This document shows, piece after piece, positions 7,621-15,418 of a DNA stretch of 34,184 nt (positions are counted from its first letter, which is position 1; every line of letters starts with the position of its first letter). The position numbers and the translations under genes were made by a program. The DNA is taken from assembly GCA_035294465.1 (NCBI GenBank), contig DATGKW010000050.1:1-34184 (forward strand), given 5' to 3'. The notes beneath the pieces are model-generated. The model worked only from the letters and a program-made list of their open reading frames with translations. It was not told the DNA's origin and did not search any database. This stretch comes from Paraktedonobacter sp035294465 (GTDB taxonomy: Bacteria > Chloroflexota > Ktedonobacteria > Ktedonobacterales > Ktedonobacteraceae).

Positions 7621-10032
7621 TCAGTGCTTAGAAGAAACGAACGAACGCAGGATCGTATTACGCAGGCGCGGCCAGAGGCGTACAAGTTCCTGCTCTTCGC
7701 GTGCGCCAGGGGCCTGGTGGGGCGCGGCCCAACGTTCGCGAACAAAGAGGTCGGCAAGCCGGCGCAGAGTCGCGGATGCTTGCGGAAAACGTTGGCTCAG
7801 CGCGAAGGTATATTCATAGGGGGTTTGCCAGGCTGCATGCGGTGAGCCAACCAGGCCGGCAAGCTTGCAGAGGCGAGCATAGATTGTTGTAATGCGAGAT
7901 CGCGAGGAGCGACTGACTCGGTAGCGAGCGATTGCCACGGCCAATACCATAAACGAGCAGAGCAAAATCACCAGCGAAAAAGCCAGGAAGAGATTTTGTA
8001 CGCTGGAACTCCCGCCTGAGAATAAAGAGGGTGTACCTCCTGTTTGTCCTGCCGCGTGTGTGGGCTGTGTTCCAACAGGCTTGCGCGGGGTCGCGGTCGG
8101 GCTGTTTGAGGGCGCTGGAGTAGTAGCTCCGGGCGTGGGAGAAGCAACTGGATTGCGCGCACCAATGGTTGAGAAACCGGGGGTGGGATCAAAATTAACC
8201 CAACCGGCGTCGGGGAAGTAGATCTGAACCCAGCTGTGAGCATCGTTGCCATTCACGATCCAGGCTTTTTGCTGCGGATTATAGGTTCCCTGGCTAAAGC
8301 CGCTGACCACGCGAGCCGGGATATCAAGCAAGCGAGCCATAATGGCCATCGCTGTCGCATAGTAGGTGCAGTAGCCTTTGTGGGTATGCAGAAGCCAGGT
8401 GACAGCATCGATATTTGAGGGCACCGGCGGATTAGTTACAGAGTAGGTAAAATCGTTGGGATTGCTCAAATGCTCTTGCAAGTCCAGGACTGCTGTATAC
8501 ACATTACTGGCCCCTTTCGTCCAGATCCGCGCGGTCTCCAGGACTTCGGGTGAGAGATCTGCTGGCTTTTGCATGTAATATTGCCTGAGCGCGTTGTAGT
8601 TCAGGTCGCTCTGCCAGGCATCTGGATCTGCATCGGGAAAAGGAGTGGTCGCGAGATCGGAAGGCGAGGCGTTGGGAACTTCAGAAAGGACCTGGTAGCG
8701 TTCATTCTGCCGCAAAGGAGAATTCTGTGTCCATACTGATATAAAGCTACCGGCTGCATCAGTAAACACTGTGGTAGGGACCGTGAAGCTGCCGGGGTCG
8801 GCGGGCGCGAAGATATAGTTTCTTGTGCCTTCTGGTGGCTGGAGAATCGTCACCATAGTCGTCAAGGGGGTATAGGACGCGGTAGAACTGTCCTGTGGAA
8901 TGGGGGTATTTGCCGAGTAGCTCTGGCCAGTGCTGCTGGTTTGCAGGGTCCAGGTGTGGCCATCGAACGTATTGAAAGTGAACCCCTCCAGGTATTGCCC
9001 CTGCGTGGTCGAGTTCGCGATATAGGAGAGCACTGGACCATGGGGCAGATTGACGCTGCCCGTGATAGCAAGCTGGTCGCTGAAGAAGTTGGCCGGTGGA
9101 TCGTAAGGTCCAAACAGGCTATTTGGATTTGTCAGGGCGGACAGGTTGCCATGACTGATATTCGCCCAGGCGTTATCCAGGTTATTCCAGAAGGTTGTGC
9201 CTGCTGGCGGCTGATTCCCAGTTGGCAGGAACCAGCTCAGAGGTAGGATCAACAGGACGAAGAGCGCCGCAATTCGCAGGAAGCGGAACGTGAGATGACG
9301 CAGCCAGGTCTGGTCGGTATAGAGTCCCTCGCTTTTCCAGCGGGCCAGTTGGCCGGCCAGTTGCACCCGCGCGATGAGCAGGATCAGCGAGCCAACCAGG
9401 ATGACTACCAGGAAGGAAAGATCACGATTCGCAACATAGTTCAGATTAACAAGCATGATCGAAACATAAACCAGGGCTACCAGCCAGGGCAGATGCGCAC
9501 GATAGGTTAGCCAGGAGCCGAAATAGCCTAGAAAGAAGCAGAGGAAGGCAAGATAGAAGAGAAAGATCATTTCGCTATTCTGCGCTCCTGCAAGCGAGAA
9601 GCCGCTTGAGATGACCGCGCGCAGGTTGGCAAGTACTTCGAGCACGGAAACGTGGTAGGCGAAGAGGCTGGTTGCGAAGAGAGCCAGCCAGTATCCAAGG
9701 ATACAGGCTCCAACATGGAGCATGCCTTGCTGAAAGTAGCGACTTTTCGAGATCGCCAGTCCGCACAGCAGACCCAGCGCTGTCGTGAGCCAGAGAATAT
9801 TACTGTGATCGATGATAATTGCGGCAGTAACCGAATAAACAACACTATACACTGCTATGGAGAGCAGCAGTAACGGCAGCCAGCCCTCGCTGGGGACTAG
9901 AGGGAACCGGCGCTGCTGCTGCGCAACCGGCATGGGCGAAGGCGAGGGTGGAAGTCGAAAATTCGAGCTTGGTTGGGCATAGTAGATATTGTTATTGGGC
10001 GCGGAACGAGGCTCAATCAAGCTAGACCGCAT
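7621..10032 (-). CDS. TgpA-like membrane transglutaminase (DUF3488 - transglutaminase core - DUF4129)
   Basis: The 803-residue protein starts at ATG 10032 with CAGGAG 8 bases upstream. Residues about 50-270 hold several membrane helices (TgpA N-terminal/DUF3488 type). A large extracytoplasmic part follows with the transglutaminase core: Cys555 in HKGYCTYYATAMAIMARL, His599 in NDAHSWVQIYF and Asp615 in NFDPTPGF, so the Cys-His-Asp triad is complete. A Thr/Pro/Ser-rich linker leads to a last membrane helix near 680-702 and a cytoplasmic tail matching DUF4129 (QTPYEYTFALSQRFP). Such proteins are membrane-bound thiol enzymes acting on extracellular protein or peptide substrates; in many bacteria they sit beside a MoxR ATPase and a DUF58 protein, neither of which is here. 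The PH-like gene follows after about 155 bases and may share the transcript. Confidence 0.92.
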   Translation of the reverse strand: MRSSLIEPRSAPNNNIYYAQPSSNFRLPPSPSPMPVAQQQRRFPLVPSEGWLPLLLLSIAVYSVVYSVTAAIIIDHSNILWLTTALGLLCGLAISKSRYFQQGMLHVGACILGYWLALFATSLFAYHVSVLEVLANLRAVISSGFSLAGAQNSEMIFLFYLAFLCFFLGYFGSWLTYRAHLPWLVALVYVSIMLVNLNYVANRDLSFLVVILVGSLILLIARVQLAGQLARWKSEGLYTDQTWLRHLTFRFLRIAALFVLLILPLSWFLPTGNQPPAGTTFWNNLDNAWANISHGNLSALTNPNSLFGPYDPPANFFSDQLAITGSVNLPHGPVLSYIANSTTQGQYLEGFTFNTFDGHTWTLQTSSTGQSYSANTPIPQDSSTASYTPLTTMVTILQPPEGTRNYIFAPADPGSFTVPTTVFTDAAGSFISVWTQNSPLRQNERYQVLSEVPNASPSDLATTPFPDADPDAWQSDLNYNALRQYYMQKPADLSPEVLETARIWTKGASNVYTAVLDLQEHLSNPNDFTYSVTNPPVPSNIDAVTWLLHTHKGYCTYYATAMAIMARLLDIPARVVSGFSQGTYNPQQKAWIVNGNDAHSWVQIYFPDAGWVNFDPTPGFSTIGARNPVASPTPGATTPAPSNSPTATPRKPVGTQPTHAAGQTGGTPSLFSGGSSSVQNLFLAFSLVILLCSFMVLAVAIARYRVSRSSRSRITTIYARLCKLAGLVGSPHAAWQTPYEYTFALSQRFPQASATLRRLADLFVRERWAAPHQAPGAREEQELVRLWPRLRNTILRSFVSSKH

Positions 10033-10368
10033 TAATGTACTCCTGATAGTTCTTGAGCAAGCACAATGTTTTTAGTAAAAAATCCTGTAATCAGTATAGA
10101 ATATGTTTCACGTGCAGGCTTCCTGGCTCTCTTCTGGATAAGCATATTTGATAAGATACAAGTATTCTCTCCTGCTTTTCTAAGTGTACACTATTTCAAT
10201 CGAAAGAAATAGCTCGATGTTACGCATTGATGGACCATCTTCCTATGCTACCTGTAACCTCAACGTTTTTCATTCGTATACACATTGATTCTATAAAACG
10301 GCACGCAGGTATGTATGCGATACAATATAAGTAAAAGGTACGAGCTTATACAATAAAGGGAGATAGAT
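10033..10368. other. Divergent intergenic region with no gene seen
   Basis: The region separates the minus-strand transglutaminase from the plus-strand GlsB-like gene, so it should hold two promoters. On the minus strand TATACT at 10098-10093 could be a -10 box, but no good -35 accompanies it; on the plus strand TACAAT at 10321-10326 is a weak candidate. I see no convincing ORF or long inverted repeat. Confidence 0.4.
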
Positions 10369-10662
10369 ATGGCAACTACATTGCCGGGTGTTCACTTTGC
10401 TGTCTATGATCTCTTGAGCTGGATCATTATCGGAGGGCTGGCCGGCTTCTTTGCAAGTGTGCTGGTTCGCGGTCGCGGCTACGGGTGCCTTGGCAATACT
10501 ATCGTGGGCCTGATTGGTGCTGTGATAGGAGGATATCTGGCAAGCCTGCTAGACATCACAGGGTACTTCCATTTTTGGGGGACGCTCCTCATTGCGTTCC
10601 TCGGAGCCTGTGTCCTCGTTTTCATCTTGCAGGCGCTGCGGGGGGATCAGAGAAGGCCGTAG
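10369..10662 (+). CDS. GlsB/YeaQ/YmgE-family small membrane protein
   Basis: The 97-residue protein starts at ATG 10369 with GGGAG six bases upstream. It has three hydrophobic helices with the glycine-rich family pattern: WIIIGGLAGFFASVLVRGRG, then GNTIVGLIGAVIGGYLASLL and a final WGTLLIAFLGACVLVFILQ. This is the PF04226 type (formerly transglycosylase-associated protein); members are often stress-induced, but their molecular role is not known. It stands alone, between a divergent and a convergent gene. The length and pattern match the family. Confidence 0.88.
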   Translation: MATTLPGVHFAVYDLLSWIIIGGLAGFFASVLVRGRGYGCLGNTIVGLIGAVIGGYLASLLDITGYFHFWGTLLIAFLGACVLVFILQALRGDQRRP

Positions 10663-10673
10663 CTTCTTCTCCT

Positions 10674-10704
10674 GATGAAGCCGGGGAATGCGACCGGCTT
10701 CATC
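10674..10704. terminator. Stem-loop between convergent genes, probable terminator
   Basis: GATGAAGCCGG (10674-10684) pairs perfectly with CCGGCTTCATC (10694-10704) around a 9-base loop. It starts 12 bases after the GlsB-like stop and ends 14 bases before the end of the convergent sigma-like gene. Neither strand has a clear T-run after it, so termination is inferred from position. Confidence 0.5.
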
Positions 10705-10717
10705 GGAAAAGAGCATA

Positions 10718-11413
10718 CTAGCATTCATCGCTTAAGCGCCAGCGGATCGTATCGGCCTGCCGTAAGAGCCGCTCGACGATATTACGGCGCAGGCGATGAA
10801 TTTCTCGTACATCTGGAAACTCGCTGTTACAGAACTGAACGATTTCTCTGGGCTTGAGACCGCAATGGAAGAGCAAGTACGCCAGGCGCCGCTCGCGAGA
10901 AGTCGGGATCAGATTTTTGATGACCTCCCAGAAATCATATTCGTAGGCGTGTTCTTCGCTGGATAGCTCAACCGGATAGAAGTAGCCAGGCTCAGGTATG
11001 GGCACCTCTGGCCGGGCATAGGTGCGGAGCGTATCAAGGATTGCTCCGTTCAAACTGGCTTTCAAGTAGCTCAGCGCTGCTTCCAGGGTAGTGAAGGTGA
11101 GTGAACGGTTCCGCGCGGTGGCCTGCCAGAAGCGCTCGAATGCCAGAGCCACATAATATTCGGGATTGTGATAACGATAGGCAAGCTCGCGGCGTGCGTG
11201 CCCACGCACCCAGGCCAGAACCAGACCTTGAAAACGCTCAACCAGAAGGTTCCAGGCTTCGTCGTCTTTGTGAGAAAGAGCGCGTTGGAAAAGTTCTAAA
11301 CCCTCTTGATTCTGCCTGGATTCCTTCAAATGACCGGGGCTGCTCTCACTATATCGTCCGGACAGTGCCACACTACTTGTCTGAATTGCCAGATCTTCCA
11401 TGCTAATACCCAT
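10718..11413 (-). CDS. Sigma-70-like protein with a recognisable region 2
   Basis: The ORF is open from ATG 11557, but that codon has no ribosome-binding site; ATG 11413 follows GGGGGA by 7-8 bases and is preferred (231 residues). The segment LFQRALSHKDDEAWNLLVER and the following FQGLVLAWVRGH resemble sigma region 2, and PEYYVALAFERFWQATARN resembles the recognition helix of region 2.3-2.4. The C-terminal part (LIPTSRERRLAYLLFHCGLK, then PREIVQFCNSEFPDVREIHRL) looks like a region-4 helix-turn-helix. It stands alone on the minus strand, facing the universal stress gene. I could not identify an anti-sigma partner. Whether it acts as a true sigma factor is untested. Confidence 0.7.
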   Translation of the reverse strand: MGISMEDLAIQTSSVALSGRYSESSPGHLKESRQNQEGLELFQRALSHKDDEAWNLLVERFQGLVLAWVRGHARRELAYRYHNPEYYVALAFERFWQATARNRSLTFTTLEAALSYLKASLNGAILDTLRTYARPEVPIPEPGYFYPVELSSEEHAYEYDFWEVIKNLIPTSRERRLAYLLFHCGLKPREIVQFCNSEFPDVREIHRLRRNIVERLLRQADTIRWRLSDEC

Positions 11414-11713
11414 CGCTGGTTCCCCCATTTTCGTCGGTATCGGTACTGGAGGACTATTTCCCCGCGTAGACCACTTGCAAGTGAGCGGGTGGTAATAGAA
11501 CCTCACCGGTAAAGATGTTGTGATAAACGTATTAGTTGAATTGATTTCCAATGGCATATGAAATCACATATTTGTATGACGAGACAGAGAGAGAATAGGA
11601 CATGCTTGTTAGAGGTAATACTTCACAGAAAAAGTGTGAGAGAAATCACGAGAGAAGTGTGAAATAAGGAGAAGGAGAATTGAGAGATAACTCACATATT
11701 TTGGTTCCAGGGC

Positions 11714-11742
11714 TTGCTTGCTACAGCAAAACCTTGTATAGT
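11714..11742 (+). promoter_or_regulatory. Promoter of the universal stress gene
   Basis: TTGCTT at 11714-11719 and TATAGT at 11737-11742 are spaced by 17 bases. The leader to ATG 11834 would be about 85 bases and contains a short palindrome at 11781-11793. Confidence 0.55.
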
Positions 11743-11780
11743 ATAAGTGTCAAGTGATCGTGTACTCCAATTTGTCCATC

Positions 11781-11793
11781 GGTCGGGCCGACC
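11781..11793. promoter_or_regulatory. Short palindrome in the leader of the universal stress gene
   Basis: GGTCGGGCCGACC has 6-bp arms around one base. It lies downstream of the predicted transcription start, where a bound repressor could block transcription; it could equally be a small RNA hairpin. Confidence 0.35.
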
Positions 11794-11833
11794 AGTTTAA
11801 AGTAAGCAATACTCATCCTAACAGGGAACGGCC

Positions 11834-12559
11834 ATGAACAAGTGCATAGTGTTGGGCGTCGATGCTCCGATTTCCCCAGCGACACGGCAGGCTATACGCA
11901 CGATCAAAGAGCTTCTTGAGCCGATGTTGCCGTGTGTGCGTCTGATACTGCTGCATGTGATTCCTATCCCCTATGTAACTTCACCAACGCTTGGGATGTA
12001 TACCGGGCAGATCCAGTCAACGACGATTACTACTGAGCAGCGTGAGGAAGCGGAGAAAGTGCTGACAACTGTGCGCGGCACGCTCCAGGAGCAGAACCCC
12101 CATGTGCTGCATATCGAAATCTGCATTCGCCTGGGCTCGCCCCCTGATGAGATTCTCAGACTGGCTGGCGAGGTTCACGCGGATATGATCATTGTCGGCA
12201 GCCATGGCAATCAGGCGCGAGACCGTATGCGGCGCTTCTTTCTGGGGAGTAAGTCTCGCCGGGTTTTGCAAGGCGCGACCTGCCCGGTACTGATCGTATC
12301 CCTTCCCTCTGCAAAGCGGCCTGCAGACCTGGTGGCCTGGTACGAGGAAGCCATTACCCGCTATCTACGCGAGAATCCGGGAGGTCTGGCGGTCTTTAAA
12401 CCTGTGGAAGTCGCGCAGCTTTTCGCACCGCCAAACGCAGTTCGGGGACCAGGACGCAAAGAGCGGGCTGCGGCTATGCTTGCCCTTGAACACCTGGCCG
12501 GTACGGGGGTGCTCTGCCGGCACAAGGTTCAGGGCGAACTGCGCTACGTGAACGATTAG
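11834..12559 (+). CDS. Universal stress protein with a C-terminal winged-helix-like extension
   Basis: The 241-residue protein has a Usp domain at about residues 1-157: beta-strand CIVLGVDAPIS at the N-terminus and IIVGSHG...FFLGS near 119-139. The usual ATP loop G-x2-G-x9-G(S/T) is present in altered form: G122 and G125 are followed by 12 rather than 9 residues before G138-S139. Residues about 165-241 are an extra domain (EEAITRYLRENPGGLAVFKP, later MLALEHLAGTGVLCRHKV ending ELRYVND) whose helix-helix-wing pattern resembles a winged helix. Single Usp domains usually stop near 150 residues, so the extension is a real addition. Stop is 3 bases from the end of the convergent argB. Nucleotide-dependent regulation is possible but unproven. 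Confidence 0.85.
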   Translation: MNKCIVLGVDAPISPATRQAIRTIKELLEPMLPCVRLILLHVIPIPYVTSPTLGMYTGQIQSTTITTEQREEAEKVLTTVRGTLQEQNPHVLHIEICIRLGSPPDEILRLAGEVHADMIIVGSHGNQARDRMRRFFLGSKSRRVLQGATCPVLIVSLPSAKRPADLVAWYEEAITRYLRENPGGLAVFKPVEVAQLFAPPNAVRGPGRKERAAAMLALEHLAGTGVLCRHKVQGELRYVND

Positions 12560-12562
12560 GCT

Positions 12563-13501
12563 CTAGAGAACCTCCTTTCCCTGGCGAATGGCGTGTGCTG
12601 GGGCCTTTTCTGCCACGCTTTGTTCGGCGCTTTCGCGCACAATCATGGTTCCGGCTCCCTGATCAGTAAAGAGTTCACGCAGTAATACATGCGGCTCGCC
12701 TCCATCGACGATATGCACACGCTTCACGGCGGCCAGCGCGTCAAGGCAGGCCGAGACTTTCGGGATCATGCCGCCGCTGATCACACCTTCCTGAATGAGC
12801 TGGCGGGCTTCAACCTCGCTAAGCTCGGAGATCAGTGAACCATCGGCGCGGCAGATGCCTACCACGTTGCTGAGGAAGATAAGTTTTTCGGCGTCGAGCG
12901 CCCCGGCGAGGTGGGACGCAACAAGATCAGCGTTGATATTCAAGCTGATGCCGTCGGGACCCTTGCCCAGGGGGGCGATAATTGGGATATAGCCCTGCGC
13001 GACCAGCGCCTGAACCAGCTCCGGGTTGATCGACTCGATCTCGCCCACAAAGCCCAGTTCGGGATCGGCGATGCGCGCCTGAACCATATTCCCATCGGTT
13101 CCGCACAGGCCAACCACTTTGCCGCCCATCTGCGCGGCCAGCGAGACAAGGCCCTGATTAACCTGGCCGCACAGCACCATGCGGACGACTTCGAGTGTGG
13201 GGGCGTCGGTGACGCGCAGGCCATTTTTAAACATAGCGGGAATGTGTAGCTTGTCCAGCCACTCGTTGATATAGGGCCCGCCGCCATGCACAAGAACGGG
13301 ATTGGCTCCCAGAGCGCGCAGCCAGATGATATCTTGCAGAATGATGCGCTGATTTTCAAGCGTACTGCCGCCCAGCTTAATTACGAGAATTTTACCCTTG
13401 AGAAAATCAATATAAGGAAGCGCCTCGCGCAGGACCTGGGCGATTATATGGTGATCGGCGATGATGTCGCCATCGGATGACATTGGAAAGGTCATGGCCA
13501 T
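12563..13501 (-). CDS. argB: Acetylglutamate kinase
   Basis: The protein phosphorylates N-acetylglutamate in the second step of arginine synthesis. The preferred start is ATG 13501 (312 residues), with AGGAGG at 13521-13516 about 14 bases upstream; a longer frame from TTG 13597 would overlap argC and extend the N-terminus beyond the usual family length. Seen: ILVIKLGGS near the N-terminus, the HGGGPYINEW substrate loop, KNGLRVTDAPTLEVVRMVL, and INADLVASHLAGALDAEKLI with FLSNVVGI toward the nucleotide site. It follows argC after 85 bases on the same strand, so both are under the T-box leader. The C-terminus carries about 15 extra residues after IVRESAEQ. The identity is clear. Confidence 0.93.
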   Translation of the reverse strand: MAMTFPMSSDGDIIADHHIIAQVLREALPYIDFLKGKILVIKLGGSTLENQRIILQDIIWLRALGANPVLVHGGGPYINEWLDKLHIPAMFKNGLRVTDAPTLEVVRMVLCGQVNQGLVSLAAQMGGKVVGLCGTDGNMVQARIADPELGFVGEIESINPELVQALVAQGYIPIIAPLGKGPDGISLNINADLVASHLAGALDAEKLIFLSNVVGICRADGSLISELSEVEARQLIQEGVISGGMIPKVSACLDALAAVKRVHIVDGGEPHVLLRELFTDQGAGTMIVRESAEQSVAEKAPAHAIRQGKEVL

Positions 13502-13586
13502 GAGTAATTTGTGCTCCTCCTCATAGACGTTACTGCTGTTCTGCTTTTTTTCGTGTAAATGAGACTGGCAATCTGCCCGCTCCGAT

Positions 13587-14657
13587 CTATGGAGCAAGCG
13601 GGACTGTGGGCAGACCGGCTGTTTCGGGCAGGCCCGCGACTAGATTTGCGTTTTGCAATGCCTGCCCGGCTGCACCTTTAACCAGGTTGTCGAGGCAACT
13701 GACAACCATCAACCGCCCGGTGGACTGATCAAGCGTTGGATAGATGAGACAGAGATTGGTTCCGGTCGTCCACTTGGTGTGCGGGGCAGTATCGAGTACC
13801 CGAATGCATGGCTCATTGACATAATATGCGGCGTACACTGCGCGAATCTCCTCAATAGTCAACGATGACTCTTTGAGATCAGCATAACAGGTCGCAAGAA
13901 GCCCCCGGCTCATTGGCACGACGTGAGGAACGAAGGTCAGGCGCAAACCATCTGGTAAGGGATGACCGCTCTCGCGCGCTGCCGCTTCCAGTTCCTGGGT
14001 GATTTCGGGTAAATGGCGATGCCCGTCCAATCCGTAGGCGCTACTATCCTCGTCCTGTTCGCAGTAAAGCGAGCTGAGCTTGAGGCTGCGCCCGGCCCCG
14101 CTGATGCCTGTGATAGTGTTTACAATGATGTCAGGTTTGATTAAGCCGGCGGATATCGCGGGCAACAGTGCCAGGATCGCCGTAGTAGAGTGGCAGCCGG
14201 GGTTGGCAACCAGCGAGCTTTGAGCGATGCGCGTGCGATAGCGTTCGCTGAGACCATAGACGGCAGCTTCCAACAGGGCGGGCGCCGGGTGCGTGTGCTG
14301 GTACCATTTCTCGTAGATCGCGGCATCGCGCAGGCGGAAATCTGCCGAGAGATCTATGACCTTGACGTTCTGTGCCAGTAGCTTGACCACCGTTTCGGCG
14401 GCAGCGGCGTGCGGCAGGCAGACAAAGGCTAGGTCGGTTTGCTCAGGTTTTTCGGAGATCAGCAAATTTCCAACAGATGTGCTATGCGTGGTACGATTGC
14501 GCCCGGCAGAGAACTGGGGAAAGACCGTGTCCAGGCGCTGACCTGACGAGCTGCGCGCGCTTACCGATGTCACCACGAATTCAGGATGATTCGCCAGGAG
14601 GCGCAGCAGCTCCAGGCCCGTGTAGCTTGTGACGTTCACAATTGAGACCGTAATCAA
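13587..14657 (-). CDS. argC: N-acetyl-gamma-glutamyl-phosphate reductase
   Basis: The NADPH-dependent reductase makes N-acetylglutamate semialdehyde, the third step of arginine synthesis. It starts at TTG 14657, with AAGGTGG about 6 bases upstream; 356 residues is normal. Seen: the Rossmann start ITVSIVNVTSYTGLELLRLL, the active-site Cys in LVANPGCHSTTAILAL, and HRHLPEITQELE with the following FVPHVVPMSRGLLATCY. The catalytic Cys is in GCH rather than the more common GCY. First gene of argC-argB, behind the T-box. No argJ or argD is in the window. Confidence 0.94.
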   Translation of the reverse strand: MITVSIVNVTSYTGLELLRLLANHPEFVVTSVSARSSSGQRLDTVFPQFSAGRNRTTHSTSVGNLLISEKPEQTDLAFVCLPHAAAAETVVKLLAQNVKVIDLSADFRLRDAAIYEKWYQHTHPAPALLEAAVYGLSERYRTRIAQSSLVANPGCHSTTAILALLPAISAGLIKPDIIVNTITGISGAGRSLKLSSLYCEQDEDSSAYGLDGHRHLPEITQELEAAARESGHPLPDGLRLTFVPHVVPMSRGLLATCYADLKESSLTIEEIRAVYAAYYVNEPCIRVLDTAPHTKWTTGTNLCLIYPTLDQSTGRLMVVSCLDNLVKGAAGQALQNANLVAGLPETAGLPTVPLAP

Positions 14658-14756
14658 TTTCTTCCACCTTCTAATCTGTTAGTGGATGGGACGGGGCGAA
14701 GTGGAAAGATGCGCCAGGAAAACCGTATGAATTCCTGGCAGGGCACCTCGCAGCCA

Positions 14757-15140
14757 AACAAAAAGCCCTCGTCCCACGTCGAAAACTTCATTCATGGGAC
14801 GAGAGCTCTCTTTTTCTCAAGACTCCCGTGGTACCACCCAGATTGCCGCCACCCGCAACGCTGCTATTTCTTCACCTCATTGTGACGAAAGGTCGTGACC
14901 ACTCATTTGCGGTTCAACTCCTGCGTGGGAACCGTCCACCCGTCTTACTTGCCTCGTGTATGGAGACTTTCTTCAGACGACCGCTCACGACGCGGTTCCG
15001 AGGAAGCGGAACCTTCCGAACTTGCACCAATCATCGGATCGCTCCAGGCCGCTGCTCCTCGTACTATTTTCGCTCAACGCGGGCAGTTCTATTTATTTGT
15101 TGTGTTTTTCCTTGAGCGGCTCTTCGCCGCTTTTACCAAT
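14757..15140 (-). ncRNA. T-box riboswitch leader of argC-argB, probable Arg specifier
   Basis: The T-box sequence TGGGTGGTACCACGG lies at 14840-14826 (minus strand), followed by the antiterminator/terminator half CTCGTCCCA (14803-14795). Upstream are stem I elements: AGTA at 15065-15062 opposite GAA, with the distal loop GGTGCAAG at 15028-15021. After the AGTA-side helix the 3' strand reads GAAC-CGC; the codon CGC (14994-14992, Arg) is the likely specifier. Established for the class: uncharged tRNA pairs with the specifier and with the UGGN bulge to prevent termination. A -10 box TATACT (15152-15147) gives a start near 15140; the -35 is weak. So argCB should be induced when Arg-tRNA charging falls. 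Confidence 0.9.
14760..14803 (-). terminator. Intrinsic terminator of the T-box leader
   Basis: On the minus strand CTCGTCCCA (14803-14795) pairs with TGGGACGAG (14776-14768) in a perfect 9-bp stem, followed by GGCTTTTTGTTT. This is the regulated terminator that competes with the T-box antiterminator. Confidence 0.9.
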
Positions 15141-15319
15141 ATGTGTAGTATAGCATCTCTTGAAAAAAAGGGCCAGTCTATTTTTGTCCAAAACTGCTTC
15201 AATTTTGCTCTTTCTGGCAGGCTCAAATGCTGCTTCGGGTTCCTTTTCTGACTGTCAAGGCAGAATGTTTCTTCCGACATGCCACAGGAAAAATACCCGC
15301 GCTATCCCGAATTGTCTAC

Positions 15320-15348
15320 TTGACTTTCTTGTGAAGAAAAGCTATTAT
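15320..15348 (+). promoter_or_regulatory. Promoter of the arsR-arsN-like gene
   Basis: TTGACT (15320-15325) and TATTAT (15343-15348) are separated by 17 bases. The -10 box is partly inside the palindrome at 15345-15382, so a bound protein would block polymerase. Confidence 0.75.
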
Positions 15349-15382
15349 TCGGATAATCGGGAAAAACCGATTATCCGAATAA
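15345..15382. promoter_or_regulatory. 16-bp perfect inverted repeat, probable autoregulatory operator
   Basis: TTATTCGGATAATCGG (15345-15360) is the exact reverse complement of 15367-15382, with a 6-base A-rich spacer. It covers the -10 box and the predicted start of the ArsR-GNAT gene 37 bases upstream of its ATG. Each arm carries a GATAATC core. Repression by the ArsR domain of that gene is the natural inference. Confidence 0.7.
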
Positions 15383-15418
15383 ATCTTATCGGAAAAATCT
15401 GCCAGGCAAGAGAGGGCC

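Noticed and set aside
13502..13597. N-terminal extension of argB from TTG 13597
   Set aside because: It would overlap argC and lengthen the family N-terminus; ATG 13501 has an AGGAGG sequence upstream.
14682..15251. Several overlapping plus-strand ORFs of 60-120 codons
   Set aside because: They lie on the opposite strand of the T-box leader and have no protein-like features; the RNA structure explains the sequence.
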